From: an uncultured Elioraea sp.
GTDB taxonomy: Bacteria; Pseudomonadota; Alphaproteobacteria; Acetobacterales; Acetobacteraceae
NCBI GenBank assembly: GCA_938010425.1
Contig: CALLUO010000027.1
Coordinates: 35,092 to 99,091 of the forward strand
Direction of reading: 5' to 3'
Length of the DNA stretch: 64,000 nt
Part shown: one piece after another, positions 52,025 to 60,311 of the stretch
Position numbering within the stretch: the first letter of the stretch is position 1
Layout of the letters: each line of letters begins with the position of its first letter
Position numbers and translations under genes: made by a program
The notes under the pieces: model-generated
The model's input: the letters and a program-made list of their open reading frames with translations, nothing else
What the model was told of the DNA's origin: nothing
Databases searched by the model: none

Positions 52025-53206
52025 GACGAACGAGGAACGGAGTGACAGCGTTTAGGCGGTGTCTCCTTTCGGTGTGCTCCAGCACACCCATGACAGAGAC
52101 GCGCCGGCACTGCAAAGCGCGAGAGTGAGAGCAAGCCTTACCCATGGGACAACCTAGCTCACTCGCACTCTGTCGAGCGGTAGGAAGAGCTCTGCCTTGT
52201 TGTCATCTGAAGTCCGGTACTTTTTCACCCCCGTGCTCTACAGCAGCCACTTTCCGCGCCGGGTTGTTGCCCTGCTGTGTGTCGCGGCCGACCGCTGACC
52301 TTCGTGCTGCAGGATCCTGGACGCTGAGGTTTCGCCAGGCCGTTGGCGTGGCACGGGAAAAATCCGCCCCAGCAACGTTATGATATCGTGATATGTCTGC
52401 TATCGGTCTGGCCCGGCCAACACGATGCGCTGTACAGGCAGAGGGGCTTACTATCTGTCTTCAGCGCGAGGCCATTCCGTAGCTTCGCCATTGCCCGCCT
52501 GGGTGTTGTGCGCCCTGAGGGCACACCACAGCGAAGCGACGCAAAGAGAGATAGCCTCCGCCACACCGCGAACGAACCACCCATTTCAGCATTCATCCCT
52601 ACCCTCTCCGTGGTGTCCTCGAGGCATCGGCCGATGCCAACTTCGTCGAACGCCGACACGGGCTTGGCACGGCGGTCGTGCGCGTTCCCGTCACTGACGT
52701 CTCCGGCCCAACCGGCGTCACTGCAACTCTCGCCGCGCGAAAACATCCGGCCCGCAGCACGGGCCTGCCCAGGCAAAGGATCCCCAATCGAAATGGGCCG
52801 GTTCACCCCTTCTTCTGGCCTCGCAGCTGGGCTGACCTCCTCGGCGTCGATGTGCGGGAGAGCGCGAACCTTTCTTTGTCCGACCTGTTCGTGCGCGTCG
52901 ACTGCGCCGAGGCTAGCCTCACTGTGCACACCATTCGATAGCCCGGTAAGCGAGCTCAGGCGGTGAAACGCCGCCTCCGTCTATGGTTCTGACGCCCCCG
53001 TGTTCGGGGGGGTTCGAGGGATTCTTCGCAAAACGCGACTGCTCGGACTGTCGGAATAGTGCGTGCTGCGCAGTGCGTGCTTGGGGCGGCGAACTGTCCG
53101 CTACATCGCGCTCTTGCGCTATTCATCTGCCGCCGAAGGCGCACAACAGGTCTGCCTCCCATGTCAAGACGGCGACGAAAAGGACAGGGCGAGCAAAGTC
53201 AGGACG
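52025..53206. other. 1.2-kb stretch with no recognisable gene
   Basis: Several open frames of 70-200 codons exist on both strands, none with ribosome-binding sites, domains or the codon bias of neighbouring genes. The position upstream of a decayed Fec-type importer is where a TonB-dependent receptor often sits, but I could not recognise receptor sequence. It probably holds further decayed DNA. No repeats or tRNA fragments were seen. Confidence 0.5.
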
Positions 53207-54502
53207 TCACAGGTCGCCGAGAGCGCGCGGCAGGGCAAGAGCAAGGTCTGGGATGAACAAGACGAGAAAGAGCGCGGCCAGCATCGCAGCCACGAACCAG
53301 ACCACCCACGGCACCGTCTCCTCAATCGAACAGCCCGCGACCTTGCAGGTCACCATCAGGTTTACCGCCATCGGTGGCGTGAAGGAGCCGATTGCGACAT
53401 TCATCGTGAGCACGATCCCGAACCATGTGAGGTCCCATCCGAACGTCCGCGCGATCGGCAGCAGGATGGGCAGGAAGACGAGAAAGATCGAGATCGCATC
53501 GATCAGCATGCCCGCCACAAGCACGAGCAGCATGATCAAGAGCTTCATCACCCAGTCCGACGAGGTGAGGGCAAGCAGCCCGCGCGCGAGCCTGTCGAAG
53601 GCGCCGACCGTCGCACCAGCAAAGGCGAAGATGGACGCAAGTGCCACGATGATGAGCACCACGGCCGAGATTTCCCCCGACTCGCGCAGGCACTCATAAA
53701 TCTCGCGCACCCCGAGCGTGCGATAGATGACGCTGCCAACGAACAACCCGTAGAACACGGCAACGACCGCTGCCTCCGTTGGGGTGAACATTCCGGTGCG
53801 CAGTCCGCCCAGGATGACCACCGGTGCAGCAAGACCCCAGCCGGCCTCGATCAGGCTCCGTCGGAACGGCGGCCGCGTCGCGTTAGGCTCCGGCACTCCG
53901 AAGCCGCCAAAGTGAGCAAGCGCGATGGCAGGAACCAGCAGCGCCGCCCCCACGAGGAGGCCGGGGATGAGCCCGCCGACGAACAGGGCGGGCACCGACA
54001 CGCCTGGCACCAGAACCGCGTAGACGATAAATGGGATCGATGGCGGAATGAGCACGGCGGTGGAGCCAGCTGCCGCGACCAGGGAGGCGATATAGGGGCG
54101 AGGATAGTTCTGCCGCAGCATCGAGGGCAGCATCACTGCCGATACGGCTGCTGCATCCGCCGCGGCCGATCCCGAAATGCCGCCCAGGATCATGCAAACG
54201 AGAACGGCGACCACGGCAAGCCCGCCGCGCCGTTGCCCAACAAGGGAGGAAGCGAAGCGTACAAGACGTTCGGCGACCCCGGATCGCTCGAACATCATCC
54301 CTGCCAGCACGAACATCGGCAGTGCGAGCAGCGGATACTTCGCGATGCCAGTCCAGATGTTGGTCGGCAGCGCCATCACGCCGAGCCCATGCACGCCGAT
54401 GACGGCGAAACCGGACAGCCCCAGCGCCACACCGACGGGCACGCCGAGAAACAGAAGGAGGAAGAACGTACCCAGCAGGAGGGCAGAGCCGTCGATGGCC
54501 AT
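53207..54502 (-). CDS. TRAP transporter large permease (DctM family)
   Basis: The 431-residue polytopic protein has the DctM hallmarks: FFLLLFLGVPVGVALGLSGF, PLLALPMFVLAGMMFERSGV, GGISGSAAADAAAVSAVMLP, STAVLIPPSIPFIVYAVLVP, GMFTPTEAAVVAVFYGLFVG and GSFTPPMAVNLMVTCKVAGC. It is complete. It is the last gene of a minus-strand set DctP-DctQ-DctM, and begins 6 bases after DctQ. Sequence differs enough from the DctM at 1-2.3 kb to suggest a different ligand rather than a recent duplication. Confidence 0.94.
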   Translation of the reverse strand: MAIDGSALLLGTFFLLLFLGVPVGVALGLSGFAVIGVHGLGVMALPTNIWTGIAKYPLLALPMFVLAGMMFERSGVAERLVRFASSLVGQRRGGLAVVAVLVCMILGGISGSAAADAAAVSAVMLPSMLRQNYPRPYIASLVAAAGSTAVLIPPSIPFIVYAVLVPGVSVPALFVGGLIPGLLVGAALLVPAIALAHFGGFGVPEPNATRPPFRRSLIEAGWGLAAPVVILGGLRTGMFTPTEAAVVAVFYGLFVGSVIYRTLGVREIYECLRESGEISAVVLIIVALASIFAFAGATVGAFDRLARGLLALTSSDWVMKLLIMLLVLVAGMLIDAISIFLVFLPILLPIARTFGWDLTWFGIVLTMNVAIGSFTPPMAVNLMVTCKVAGCSIEETVPWVVWFVAAMLAALFLVLFIPDLALALPRALGDL

Positions 54503-54508
54503 CAGCCC

Positions 54509-55024
54509 TCAGCCTGTGGCGCGGGACAGACGCAGCATCCGGCCGAGGATACGCAGACAAATCAGCACGGCGAGCACGGGCAGCCAGACGGTGTAGAGCC
54601 ACTGCGGCACGCCGAGGCCTGCTGAGAGGACCTCGAACCGGTATTCGTCCCAGACATAGACGGCGCCGAGCCAGGCGATTGCGCCGAAGACGAAGAGTGC
54701 GGAGAGGAGGACGAGCTGCTCAAGCGCGCGGGCAAGGCGCTTGGGCAGCTTCTCGGTGAAGAAAGTGAGACGGATGTGGCGATCCGCAGCGAAGGCGGCG
54801 GCAGAGCCAAGCAGGGTGAGGATCACCATCAAGGTGACGGAGTATTCCTCGGTGAATGCGATGGACACGTTGCTGACCCAGCGCGCCAAAACGTTGGCGA
54901 GCGTGATCAGGGCAAGCGCGGCCATAATCGCGGCGGCGATCGCACCTTCGACTGAGGCCGGCACGCGGGGAGGGGGCTCGCCTAGGTTCAACCCGGGCGA
55001 GCGCGAAGGGATCTCGGTTTCCAT
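54509..55024 (-). CDS. TRAP transporter small permease (DctQ family)
   Basis: The 171-residue protein has four hydrophobic segments and DctQ-type sequence: ALITLANVLARWVSNVSIAF, TEEYSVTLMVILTLLGSAAA, DRHIRLTFFTEKLPKRLARA and LPVLAVLICLRILGRMLRL. It starts with a 20-residue polar lead. It is placed between the binding protein and the large permease; 55 bases separate it from the DctP stop. Confidence 0.93.
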   Translation of the reverse strand: METEIPSRSPGLNLGEPPPRVPASVEGAIAAAIMAALALITLANVLARWVSNVSIAFTEEYSVTLMVILTLLGSAAAFAADRHIRLTFFTEKLPKRLARALEQLVLLSALFVFGAIAWLGAVYVWDEYRFEVLSAGLGVPQWLYTVWLPVLAVLICLRILGRMLRLSRATG

Positions 55025-55079
55025 CGGTCAATGCCGGACAACAGCCCCGGGCGCAGAAGTCCGTTCCGACATCGGTCCG

Positions 55080-56111
55080 TTATGCGACCGCCCTGATCGC
55101 CGCCTCCGCCTTGCGCACAAGCTCAGCTCCCGTGCGCTGCGCCCAAGTGTCGAACACGCTGCGGGTGGCACGCGCAAAGGCCTGCTTCTCGGCCTCCGAG
55201 AGTTCCACCACTGCAACGCCCCGTCGCGCCAGCTCCTCGAAGGAGGAGCGGTCCTGGTGCGTAATCCCTTTGCGCGAGGCGGCGATCTGCCGCTTGGCTG
55301 CCTCGCGTGCACTTTCCATCACGATCTCCCGATCCTGCGCCGAGAACGTGTCCCATACGCTCTTCGCCACGTGGAAGATCCCCGCATCGGCGCAGTAATT
55401 CCACACGGTGAGGTGACGCTGCGCGAGCTGGTCCATGCGGAAGGCGAGGAAGAGGTTGATAGGGTTCTCCTGCCCATCGACCGCACCGGTGGAGAGTGCA
55501 GGCTGCAGGTCGGCGAAGCTCATCTGCACTGGGTTGGCACCGAGCGCGGTGAAGATGTCCGAGAATATCGCGCCGGCTGCGAAACGGATCTTCAGCCCCC
55601 GCAGATCCGCGGGCGTGCGCACGGGACGGCGCGAGTTGGAGAGTTCGCGGAACCCGTTCTCGCCCCAAGCGAGCGGCACCACGTCGCGGGTGGCCATCAC
55701 ACGGAACAGCTCCTGTCCCACCTCCCCGCCGATCAACGCGTCGAAGGCCCGGTGCGACGGCATCAGGAAGGGCAGCGAAAAGAGGTTCATCTCGCGGATC
55801 TGCGGCGAGAGATTGATGGTCGAGGAGACGCAGAAGTCGATCACGCCTTGGCGCATTGCGAGCAGTTCGCGCGTCTGATCGCCGCCGACGAGCTGGCTTC
55901 CGGGATAAACCTTTACGGTGATACGCCCGCCCGTCCGTTCGGTGACAAGGTCGGCCCAGTGGAACGCACCTTCCGAGAGCGGAATCGGCCGATTGCCGAC
56001 GACCGAGAGCTTATACTCGCTTTTCAGCGCCTGAGCGCGCGACACCCAGGGCGTGGCGAGACCGAAAGCGGTGGCGGCAACGAGGCCGCGCCGCGTGAGG
56101 GCGATGGGCAT
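55080..56111 (-). CDS. TRAP transporter solute-binding protein (DctP family)
   Basis: The 343-residue precursor begins MPIALTRRGLVAATAFGLAT, a signal peptide with a twin-arginine-like TRRGLV motif, cleaved near SRA-Q. The mature protein shows the DctP pattern: GRITVKVYPGSQLVGGDQTR, VIDFCVSSTINLSPQIREMN, FSLPFLMPSHRAFDALIGGE, the ligand-Arg region LRGLKIRFAAGAIFSDIFTA, VQMSFADLQPALSTGAVDGQ and NPINLFLAFRMDQLAQRHLT. ATG 56111 follows GGAGACG; in-frame codons upstream give an Arg-rich leader and are rejected. Likely ligand: a small carboxylate, not determined. Confidence 0.93.
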   Translation of the reverse strand: MPIALTRRGLVAATAFGLATPWVSRAQALKSEYKLSVVGNRPIPLSEGAFHWADLVTERTGGRITVKVYPGSQLVGGDQTRELLAMRQGVIDFCVSSTINLSPQIREMNLFSLPFLMPSHRAFDALIGGEVGQELFRVMATRDVVPLAWGENGFRELSNSRRPVRTPADLRGLKIRFAAGAIFSDIFTALGANPVQMSFADLQPALSTGAVDGQENPINLFLAFRMDQLAQRHLTVWNYCADAGIFHVAKSVWDTFSAQDREIVMESAREAAKRQIAASRKGITHQDRSSFEELARRGVAVVELSEAEKQAFARATRSVFDTWAQRTGAELVRKAEAAIRAVA

Positions 56112-56251
56112 GGGCGTCTCCTCCTTCGCTCCGTTCCCCCGAATGGACATGCGCGCAGCATGGCGAGAGGTCCGCCGTTCCCGCAAGAGGGCATTCCGCC
56201 GACGCCGCGTCCGCGGCATGGTCTGCACGGACAGGGAATGAGGAAACGCGG

Positions 56252-57004
56252 ATGGACCGTGGCATCGTCGCCGTCACCGGGGGTGCGTCGGGCATCGGGC
56301 TCGCCATCGCTAAGGCTGCCGCCAGCGCGGGCTGGTCTGTCGCCATCGCCGACCGCGATCGCGACGCCATCGCCGCGGTGCGCGAGCTTCTTCCCGAGGC
56401 GACACGGTTCGCCGAGCTCGACGTCACGGAGGAAGCCGCAGTCGAAGGCTGGATCGCGGAGCTCGCCGCCGCGGGCCGGCTCGCTGGCCTGGTCACTGCG
56501 GCCGGGATCGCGGCCGACATTCCCGTGCTGGACACGACCGTCGAGCAGTTCCGCCATATCCTGGACGTGAACGTGACGGGAACGTTCCTCTGTGCGCGGG
56601 CCGCGGCGCGCCGGATGAAGGACACGGGCGGCGGCTCGATCGTCACCATCGCCTCCGTGTCAGGGCTTCGCGGTGCGAAGGGCAGGGCGGCGTATGGGGC
56701 GTCAAAGGCGGCGGTGATCAACCTCACCCAGGTGCTGGCGGTCGATCTCGCGCGCTGGAGCATTCGCGCCAACGCACTCTGCCCGGGACCGATCGAGACG
56801 CCGCTGGTCGCGCGCGTGCACACGCCGGCGACGCGCGCGCACTGGATCGCGCACGTGCCGCAGCGCCGCTACGCGAGGCCCGACGAGGTGGCTGGGGCGG
56901 CCCTCTTCCTGCTCGACCCAGAGCAATCGAGCTTCGTCACCGGCGTCGCCTTGCCCGTTGACGGTGGCTTCGCCGGCGCGGGCCTCACCGCCCTCGACTC
57001 CTAG
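56252..57004 (+). CDS. Short-chain dehydrogenase/reductase
   Basis: The 250-residue SDR has the cofactor motif VTGGASGIGLAIAKAAASAG, GLVTAAGIAAD in place of the usual NNAG, catalytic Ser in IASVSGLRG, and YGASKAAVINLTQVLAVDLA with the Tyr-x-x-x-Lys pair. The end carries the typical VTGVALPVDGGFAGAG. It oxidises or reduces an alcohol/ketone pair with NAD(P). It is divergent from the TRAP genes and convergent with the E1 beta gene; their stops share the palindrome CTAG (57001-57004). Confidence 0.93.
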   Translation: MDRGIVAVTGGASGIGLAIAKAAASAGWSVAIADRDRDAIAAVRELLPEATRFAELDVTEEAAVEGWIAELAAAGRLAGLVTAAGIAADIPVLDTTVEQFRHILDVNVTGTFLCARAAARRMKDTGGGSIVTIASVSGLRGAKGRAAYGASKAAVINLTQVLAVDLARWSIRANALCPGPIETPLVARVHTPATRAHWIAHVPQRRYARPDEVAGAALFLLDPEQSSFVTGVALPVDGGFAGAGLTALDS

Positions 57005-58008
57005 GCGGCGAGGAGGGACTTCGCCGCCGCGATGATCTTCGTTTCCGTCACCCGCATCGCATCCTCGAGCGGGGGGCTGAACGGCACAGGCAGGCGTGGC
57101 GCGCCGACACGCCGCACGGCCTTCAACGCGCCAGGGCCGAGGCATTCCACCACTCGGGCGACGATCTCGCCGCCGAAGCCACCCGTGCGCACCGCCTCGT
57201 GTACTACGAGAAGCCGGCGCGTGCGTGCAACGGAGGCAAGAACCGCCGACTCGTCCCAGGGCCAGAGAGTCCGCAGGTCGAACAGATCGACGCCCACCCC
57301 GTCGCGCTCCAGCGCCTGGGCCGCCCGTTCGCAATCGGGAACGATCGACGACCAGCAGACGAGGGTGAGGTCATCGCCGCCTCGCACGTGCCGCGCGAGG
57401 CCGAACGGCAGGGGGGCAATTTCCTCTGGCACGGGCCCGGTGGCGCCGAACAGAGCTTTGGGCTCGAAGAACAGCACTGGGTCGTCCGAGCGGATCGCGG
57501 CAACCAGAAGCCCCGCCGCGTCGGCCGGGGTGGCGGGCACGGCGACCACCAGCCCGGGCAGGTGGGCGAACCAAGCCTCGAGGGATTGGCTGTGCTGTGC
57601 GGCGGAGCTTCGCCACAGCCCGTGCGGGGCACGGATCACCACGGCAGGCTTCGCCTGGCCGCCGAACATATAGCGGATTTTCGCGATCTGGTTGACAAGC
57701 TCGTCCATCGCGCAGAGCGCGAAGTCGAAAATGCGCATCTCGATGATGGGCCGTGTGCCAACGAGCGCGGCACCGAGCCCGGCCCCCATGAGGGTGGCCT
57801 CCGAAATCGGTGTCGAAACGATCCGCTCTGGTCCGAAAGCGTCGATCAGGCCCCGGTACTGGCCGAAGATGCCGCCGCGCGCGACATCCTCGCCGAGCAC
57901 CCAGACGAAGGGATCGCGCCGCATCTCCTGCGCCACAGCGCGGCGCGTGGCCTCGACCAGGGTGATGGTCTCGACGGTCGGGGTCGGGGAGAGGAAGGAG
58001 GCGTCCAT
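57001..58008 (-). CDS. 2-oxoacid/acetoin dehydrogenase E1 beta subunit
   Basis: The 335-residue protein belongs to the transketolase-like beta family of E1 components. It shows VWVLGEDVARGGIFGQYRGL, STPISEATLMGAGLGAALVG, DELVNQIAKIRYMFGGQAKP, VIRAPHGLWRSSAAQHSQSL and the C-terminal swapping domain with VVHEAVRTGGFGGEIVARVV. With E1 alpha it decarboxylates a 2-oxoacid or cleaves acetoin using thiamine diphosphate. It overlaps the E1 alpha stop by one base. No E2 or E3 gene follows in the window. Confidence 0.92.
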   Translation of the reverse strand: MDASFLSPTPTVETITLVEATRRAVAQEMRRDPFVWVLGEDVARGGIFGQYRGLIDAFGPERIVSTPISEATLMGAGLGAALVGTRPIIEMRIFDFALCAMDELVNQIAKIRYMFGGQAKPAVVIRAPHGLWRSSAAQHSQSLEAWFAHLPGLVVAVPATPADAAGLLVAAIRSDDPVLFFEPKALFGATGPVPEEIAPLPFGLARHVRGGDDLTLVCWSSIVPDCERAAQALERDGVGVDLFDLRTLWPWDESAVLASVARTRRLLVVHEAVRTGGFGGEIVARVVECLGPGALKAVRRVGAPRLPVPFSPPLEDAMRVTETKIIAAAKSLLAA

Positions 58009-59003
58009 CAGAGCTGCTCCACCGGTTCGGCGCCTATGTCCTGCACGTCCTCCCAGGCCTCAGCCGCTTCCGGCCATGGGGCTTGCAGAGCATCTGCACG
58101 CGCAGCCTCCATTTCGGCGCGGGCCTCGGCGAGGATGGCGTCGAGATCCGCCTCGGCCACACCGGCGGCGCGAAGCCGGTCGCGCGCGCGGATGAGCGGA
58201 TCGTTCGCCCTCGCCCGCGTGACCTCATCGGGGTCGCGCCACGCTGCCTGGTCGGTCGAGGTATGGCCGAGCAGGCGATAGGTTCGGGCATGCAACAGCT
58301 GCGGCCCATCGCCGCGGCGAACGCGGGCGATGAGCCGGGCGGCCGCCTCAGCCACCGCCTCGACATCGTTGCCATCCACGCTTTCCGCCGCGACCCCGCA
58401 ACTTTCCGCGCGCGCAACTACACCCGGGCCCGCGGTGACGGTGCAGGCCGCGGTGAAGGCGGCGACCGCATTGTCCTCGCAGACGAAGAGCACGGGCAGG
58501 CGGTAGAGCGCTGCCCAGTTCAGCCCCTCGAGAAAGGGGCCGCGGTTGATCGCGCCGTCACCAAAGAAGCAGGCGACGATGGCGTCTGAGCCGAGCAAGC
58601 GCAGCCCCTGGGCGGCGCCGACGGCGATCGGGATGCCTCCGGCGACGACGCCGTTAGCGCCGAGCATGCCAATGGAGAAGTCGGCGATGTGCATCGAGCC
58701 CCCCTTGCCGCGACAGACCCCGCCCGCCCGGCCGAAAAGCTCGCGCATCATGCCCTTGACCTCGGCTCCCTTGGCGAGGGCATGGCCGTGGCCGCGATGG
58801 GTGGAGGTGATCCGGTCGTCGCGGCGCAGAACCGAACACACGCCGGCCGCCACCGCTTCCTGCCCGATCGAGGGGTGCAGATAACCGGGCAGTTCGCCCG
58901 CAGCGTGGGCAGCAAGCGCGACCTCCTCGAAGGTTCGGATCCGCGCCATCAGTCGATAGAGCTCCATCAGCCGCGCCATCGCGTGCTGCGCTCCGCTCTC
59001 CAT
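58008..59003 (-). CDS. 2-oxoacid/acetoin dehydrogenase E1 alpha subunit
   Basis: The 331-residue protein is the thiamine diphosphate-binding alpha subunit. It has STHRGHGHALAKGAEVKGMM, GGSMHIADFSIGMLGANGVV, and the ThDP motif FFGDGAINRGPFLEGLNWAA ending near VCEDN. The short phosphorylation-loop region LGHTSTDQAAWRDPDEV is typical. The Gly-rich N-terminal form resembles acetoin dehydrogenase AcoA and pyruvate dehydrogenase E1 alpha of the non-AceE type; the substrate is not certain. Confidence 0.92.
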   Translation of the reverse strand: MESGAQHAMARLMELYRLMARIRTFEEVALAAHAAGELPGYLHPSIGQEAVAAGVCSVLRRDDRITSTHRGHGHALAKGAEVKGMMRELFGRAGGVCRGKGGSMHIADFSIGMLGANGVVAGGIPIAVGAAQGLRLLGSDAIVACFFGDGAINRGPFLEGLNWAALYRLPVLFVCEDNAVAAFTAACTVTAGPGVVARAESCGVAAESVDGNDVEAVAEAAARLIARVRRGDGPQLLHARTYRLLGHTSTDQAAWRDPDEVTRARANDPLIRARDRLRAAGVAEADLDAILAEARAEMEAARADALQAPWPEAAEAWEDVQDIGAEPVEQL

Positions 59004-59138
59004 GCGTTTCCCCCCAACTCCGTCAGCGAGCCACGCATGGTGGCGCCCGGCCCCGGAACATCAAGCCCCTCAACCGCGTGGACAGCGCGGGCCCGTCGGG
59101 GCAGAAAGATGAAGGCGAAGAGAGCGGGACGAGGCAGC

Positions 59139-60305
59139 ATGCGGGTCGCGATCGTCGGGTGGGCGCATTCCGCCTTCGGCAAGCGTGAGGAGCCGGACGT
59201 TGAGGCCCTGATCGCCTCCGTCGCTGCCGAGGCCCTGGCGCATGCCGAAGTGGAACCGCGCGATGTGGGGGCGGTGCATGTGGGCGTGTTCAACGCCGGC
59301 TTCTCTAAGCAGGACTTCTTTTCCTCGCTGGTGCTGCAGGCGATCCCGGAGCTTCGTTTTGTGCCCGCAACGCGGCACGAGAACGCCTGTGCGACCGGGT
59401 CAGCCGCCATTCACGCCGCACTTGCCGACATCGCTGCCGGCCGCGCGCGCATCGCCCTCGTGGTGGGGGCGGAGAAGATGACTCACGCGGCGCCGGCGCA
59501 GATCGCCGACAGTCTGCTCGCCGCCTCCTACCGTAAGGAGGAAGGGGAAGTGGACGCAGGGTTCGCCGGCATTTTCGGCCGCATCGCGCACCTCTACTTC
59601 CAGCGCTACGGCGACGCCTCGGATGCGCTTGCCGCGATCGCGGCAAAGAACCATCGCCACGGTGTGGCGAACCCGTATGCGCAGATGCGCAAGGATCTTG
59701 GCTTCGCCTTCTGTCGCCACGCCTCGGAGAAGAACCCTCTCGTCGCCGGCCCACTGAAGCGGACGGACTGTTCGCTCGTCTCCGATGGGGCAGCAGCGGT
59801 GGTGCTGGCGGACGAGGAGACGGCGCGGTCCATGACGCGGGCGATCGGCTTCCGCGCCGCGGTGCAGGTCAATGACTTCTTGCCGATGTCGAAGCGGGAC
59901 CCAGTTGCTTTTGAGGGCTGCGCGCGCGCCTGGGCCAAGGCGCACGAGCTGGCGGGAACTTCGCTTAGTGATCTCTCCTTCGTCGAGACGCACGACTGCT
60001 TCACCATCGCCGAACTGATCGAATACGAGGCGATGGGGCTGGCGCCGCGCGGGCAGGGAGCACGCGTCGCGCTCGACGGGACGACGGCGATGGGCGGCAG
60101 GCTGCCGGTCAACCCCTCGGGCGGGTTGAAGGCGAAGGGTCACCCGATCGGGGCCACAGGCGTCTCGATGCACGCGCTTGCCGCCATGCAGCTCACGGGA
60201 GAGGCGGGCGAGATGCAGGTGCCGAATGCAAGCCTGGCCGGTATTTTCAATATGGGCGGCGTGGCAGTCGCGAATTACGTCTCGATCCTGGAACGGGTTC
60301 GCTGA
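59139..60305 (+). CDS. Thiolase family acyltransferase
   Basis: The 388-residue protein is a thiolase-superfamily member of the SCP2/acetyl-CoA acetyltransferase type. It starts MRVAIVGWAHSAFGKREEPD. The nucleophilic Cys lies in RHENACATGSAAIHAALADI, a second active-site Cys in FVETHDCFTIAELIEYEAMG, and the His in NPSGGLKAKGHPIGATGVSM. It forms or cleaves 3-oxoacyl-CoA. ATG 59139 starts the first strand; upstream in-frame codons are antisense to E1 alpha. It is divergent from the E1 pair. Confidence 0.93.
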   Translation: MRVAIVGWAHSAFGKREEPDVEALIASVAAEALAHAEVEPRDVGAVHVGVFNAGFSKQDFFSSLVLQAIPELRFVPATRHENACATGSAAIHAALADIAAGRARIALVVGAEKMTHAAPAQIADSLLAASYRKEEGEVDAGFAGIFGRIAHLYFQRYGDASDALAAIAAKNHRHGVANPYAQMRKDLGFAFCRHASEKNPLVAGPLKRTDCSLVSDGAAAVVLADEETARSMTRAIGFRAAVQVNDFLPMSKRDPVAFEGCARAWAKAHELAGTSLSDLSFVETHDCFTIAELIEYEAMGLAPRGQGARVALDGTTAMGGRLPVNPSGGLKAKGHPIGATGVSMHALAAMQLTGEAGEMQVPNASLAGIFNMGGVAVANYVSILERVR

Positions 60306-60311
60306 CGCCTC

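Noticed and set aside
52378..52929. 183-codon minus-strand open frame in the featureless region
   Set aside because: No recognisable motif, no ribosome-binding site and mixed third positions; not enough to call a gene.
50466..53206. Genomic island with an integrase at tRNA-Arg
   Set aside because: No integrase, transposase or duplicated tRNA end is visible in the region.
53063..54625. Long plus-strand open frame opposite the TRAP large permease
   Set aside because: The product is His/Asp/Arg-rich low-complexity sequence typical of an antisense shadow, while the minus strand encodes a clear DctM.
54741..56570. 609-codon plus-strand open frame opposite DctQ and DctP
   Set aside because: No domain, no ribosome-binding site, and both TRAP genes on the other strand are unambiguous.
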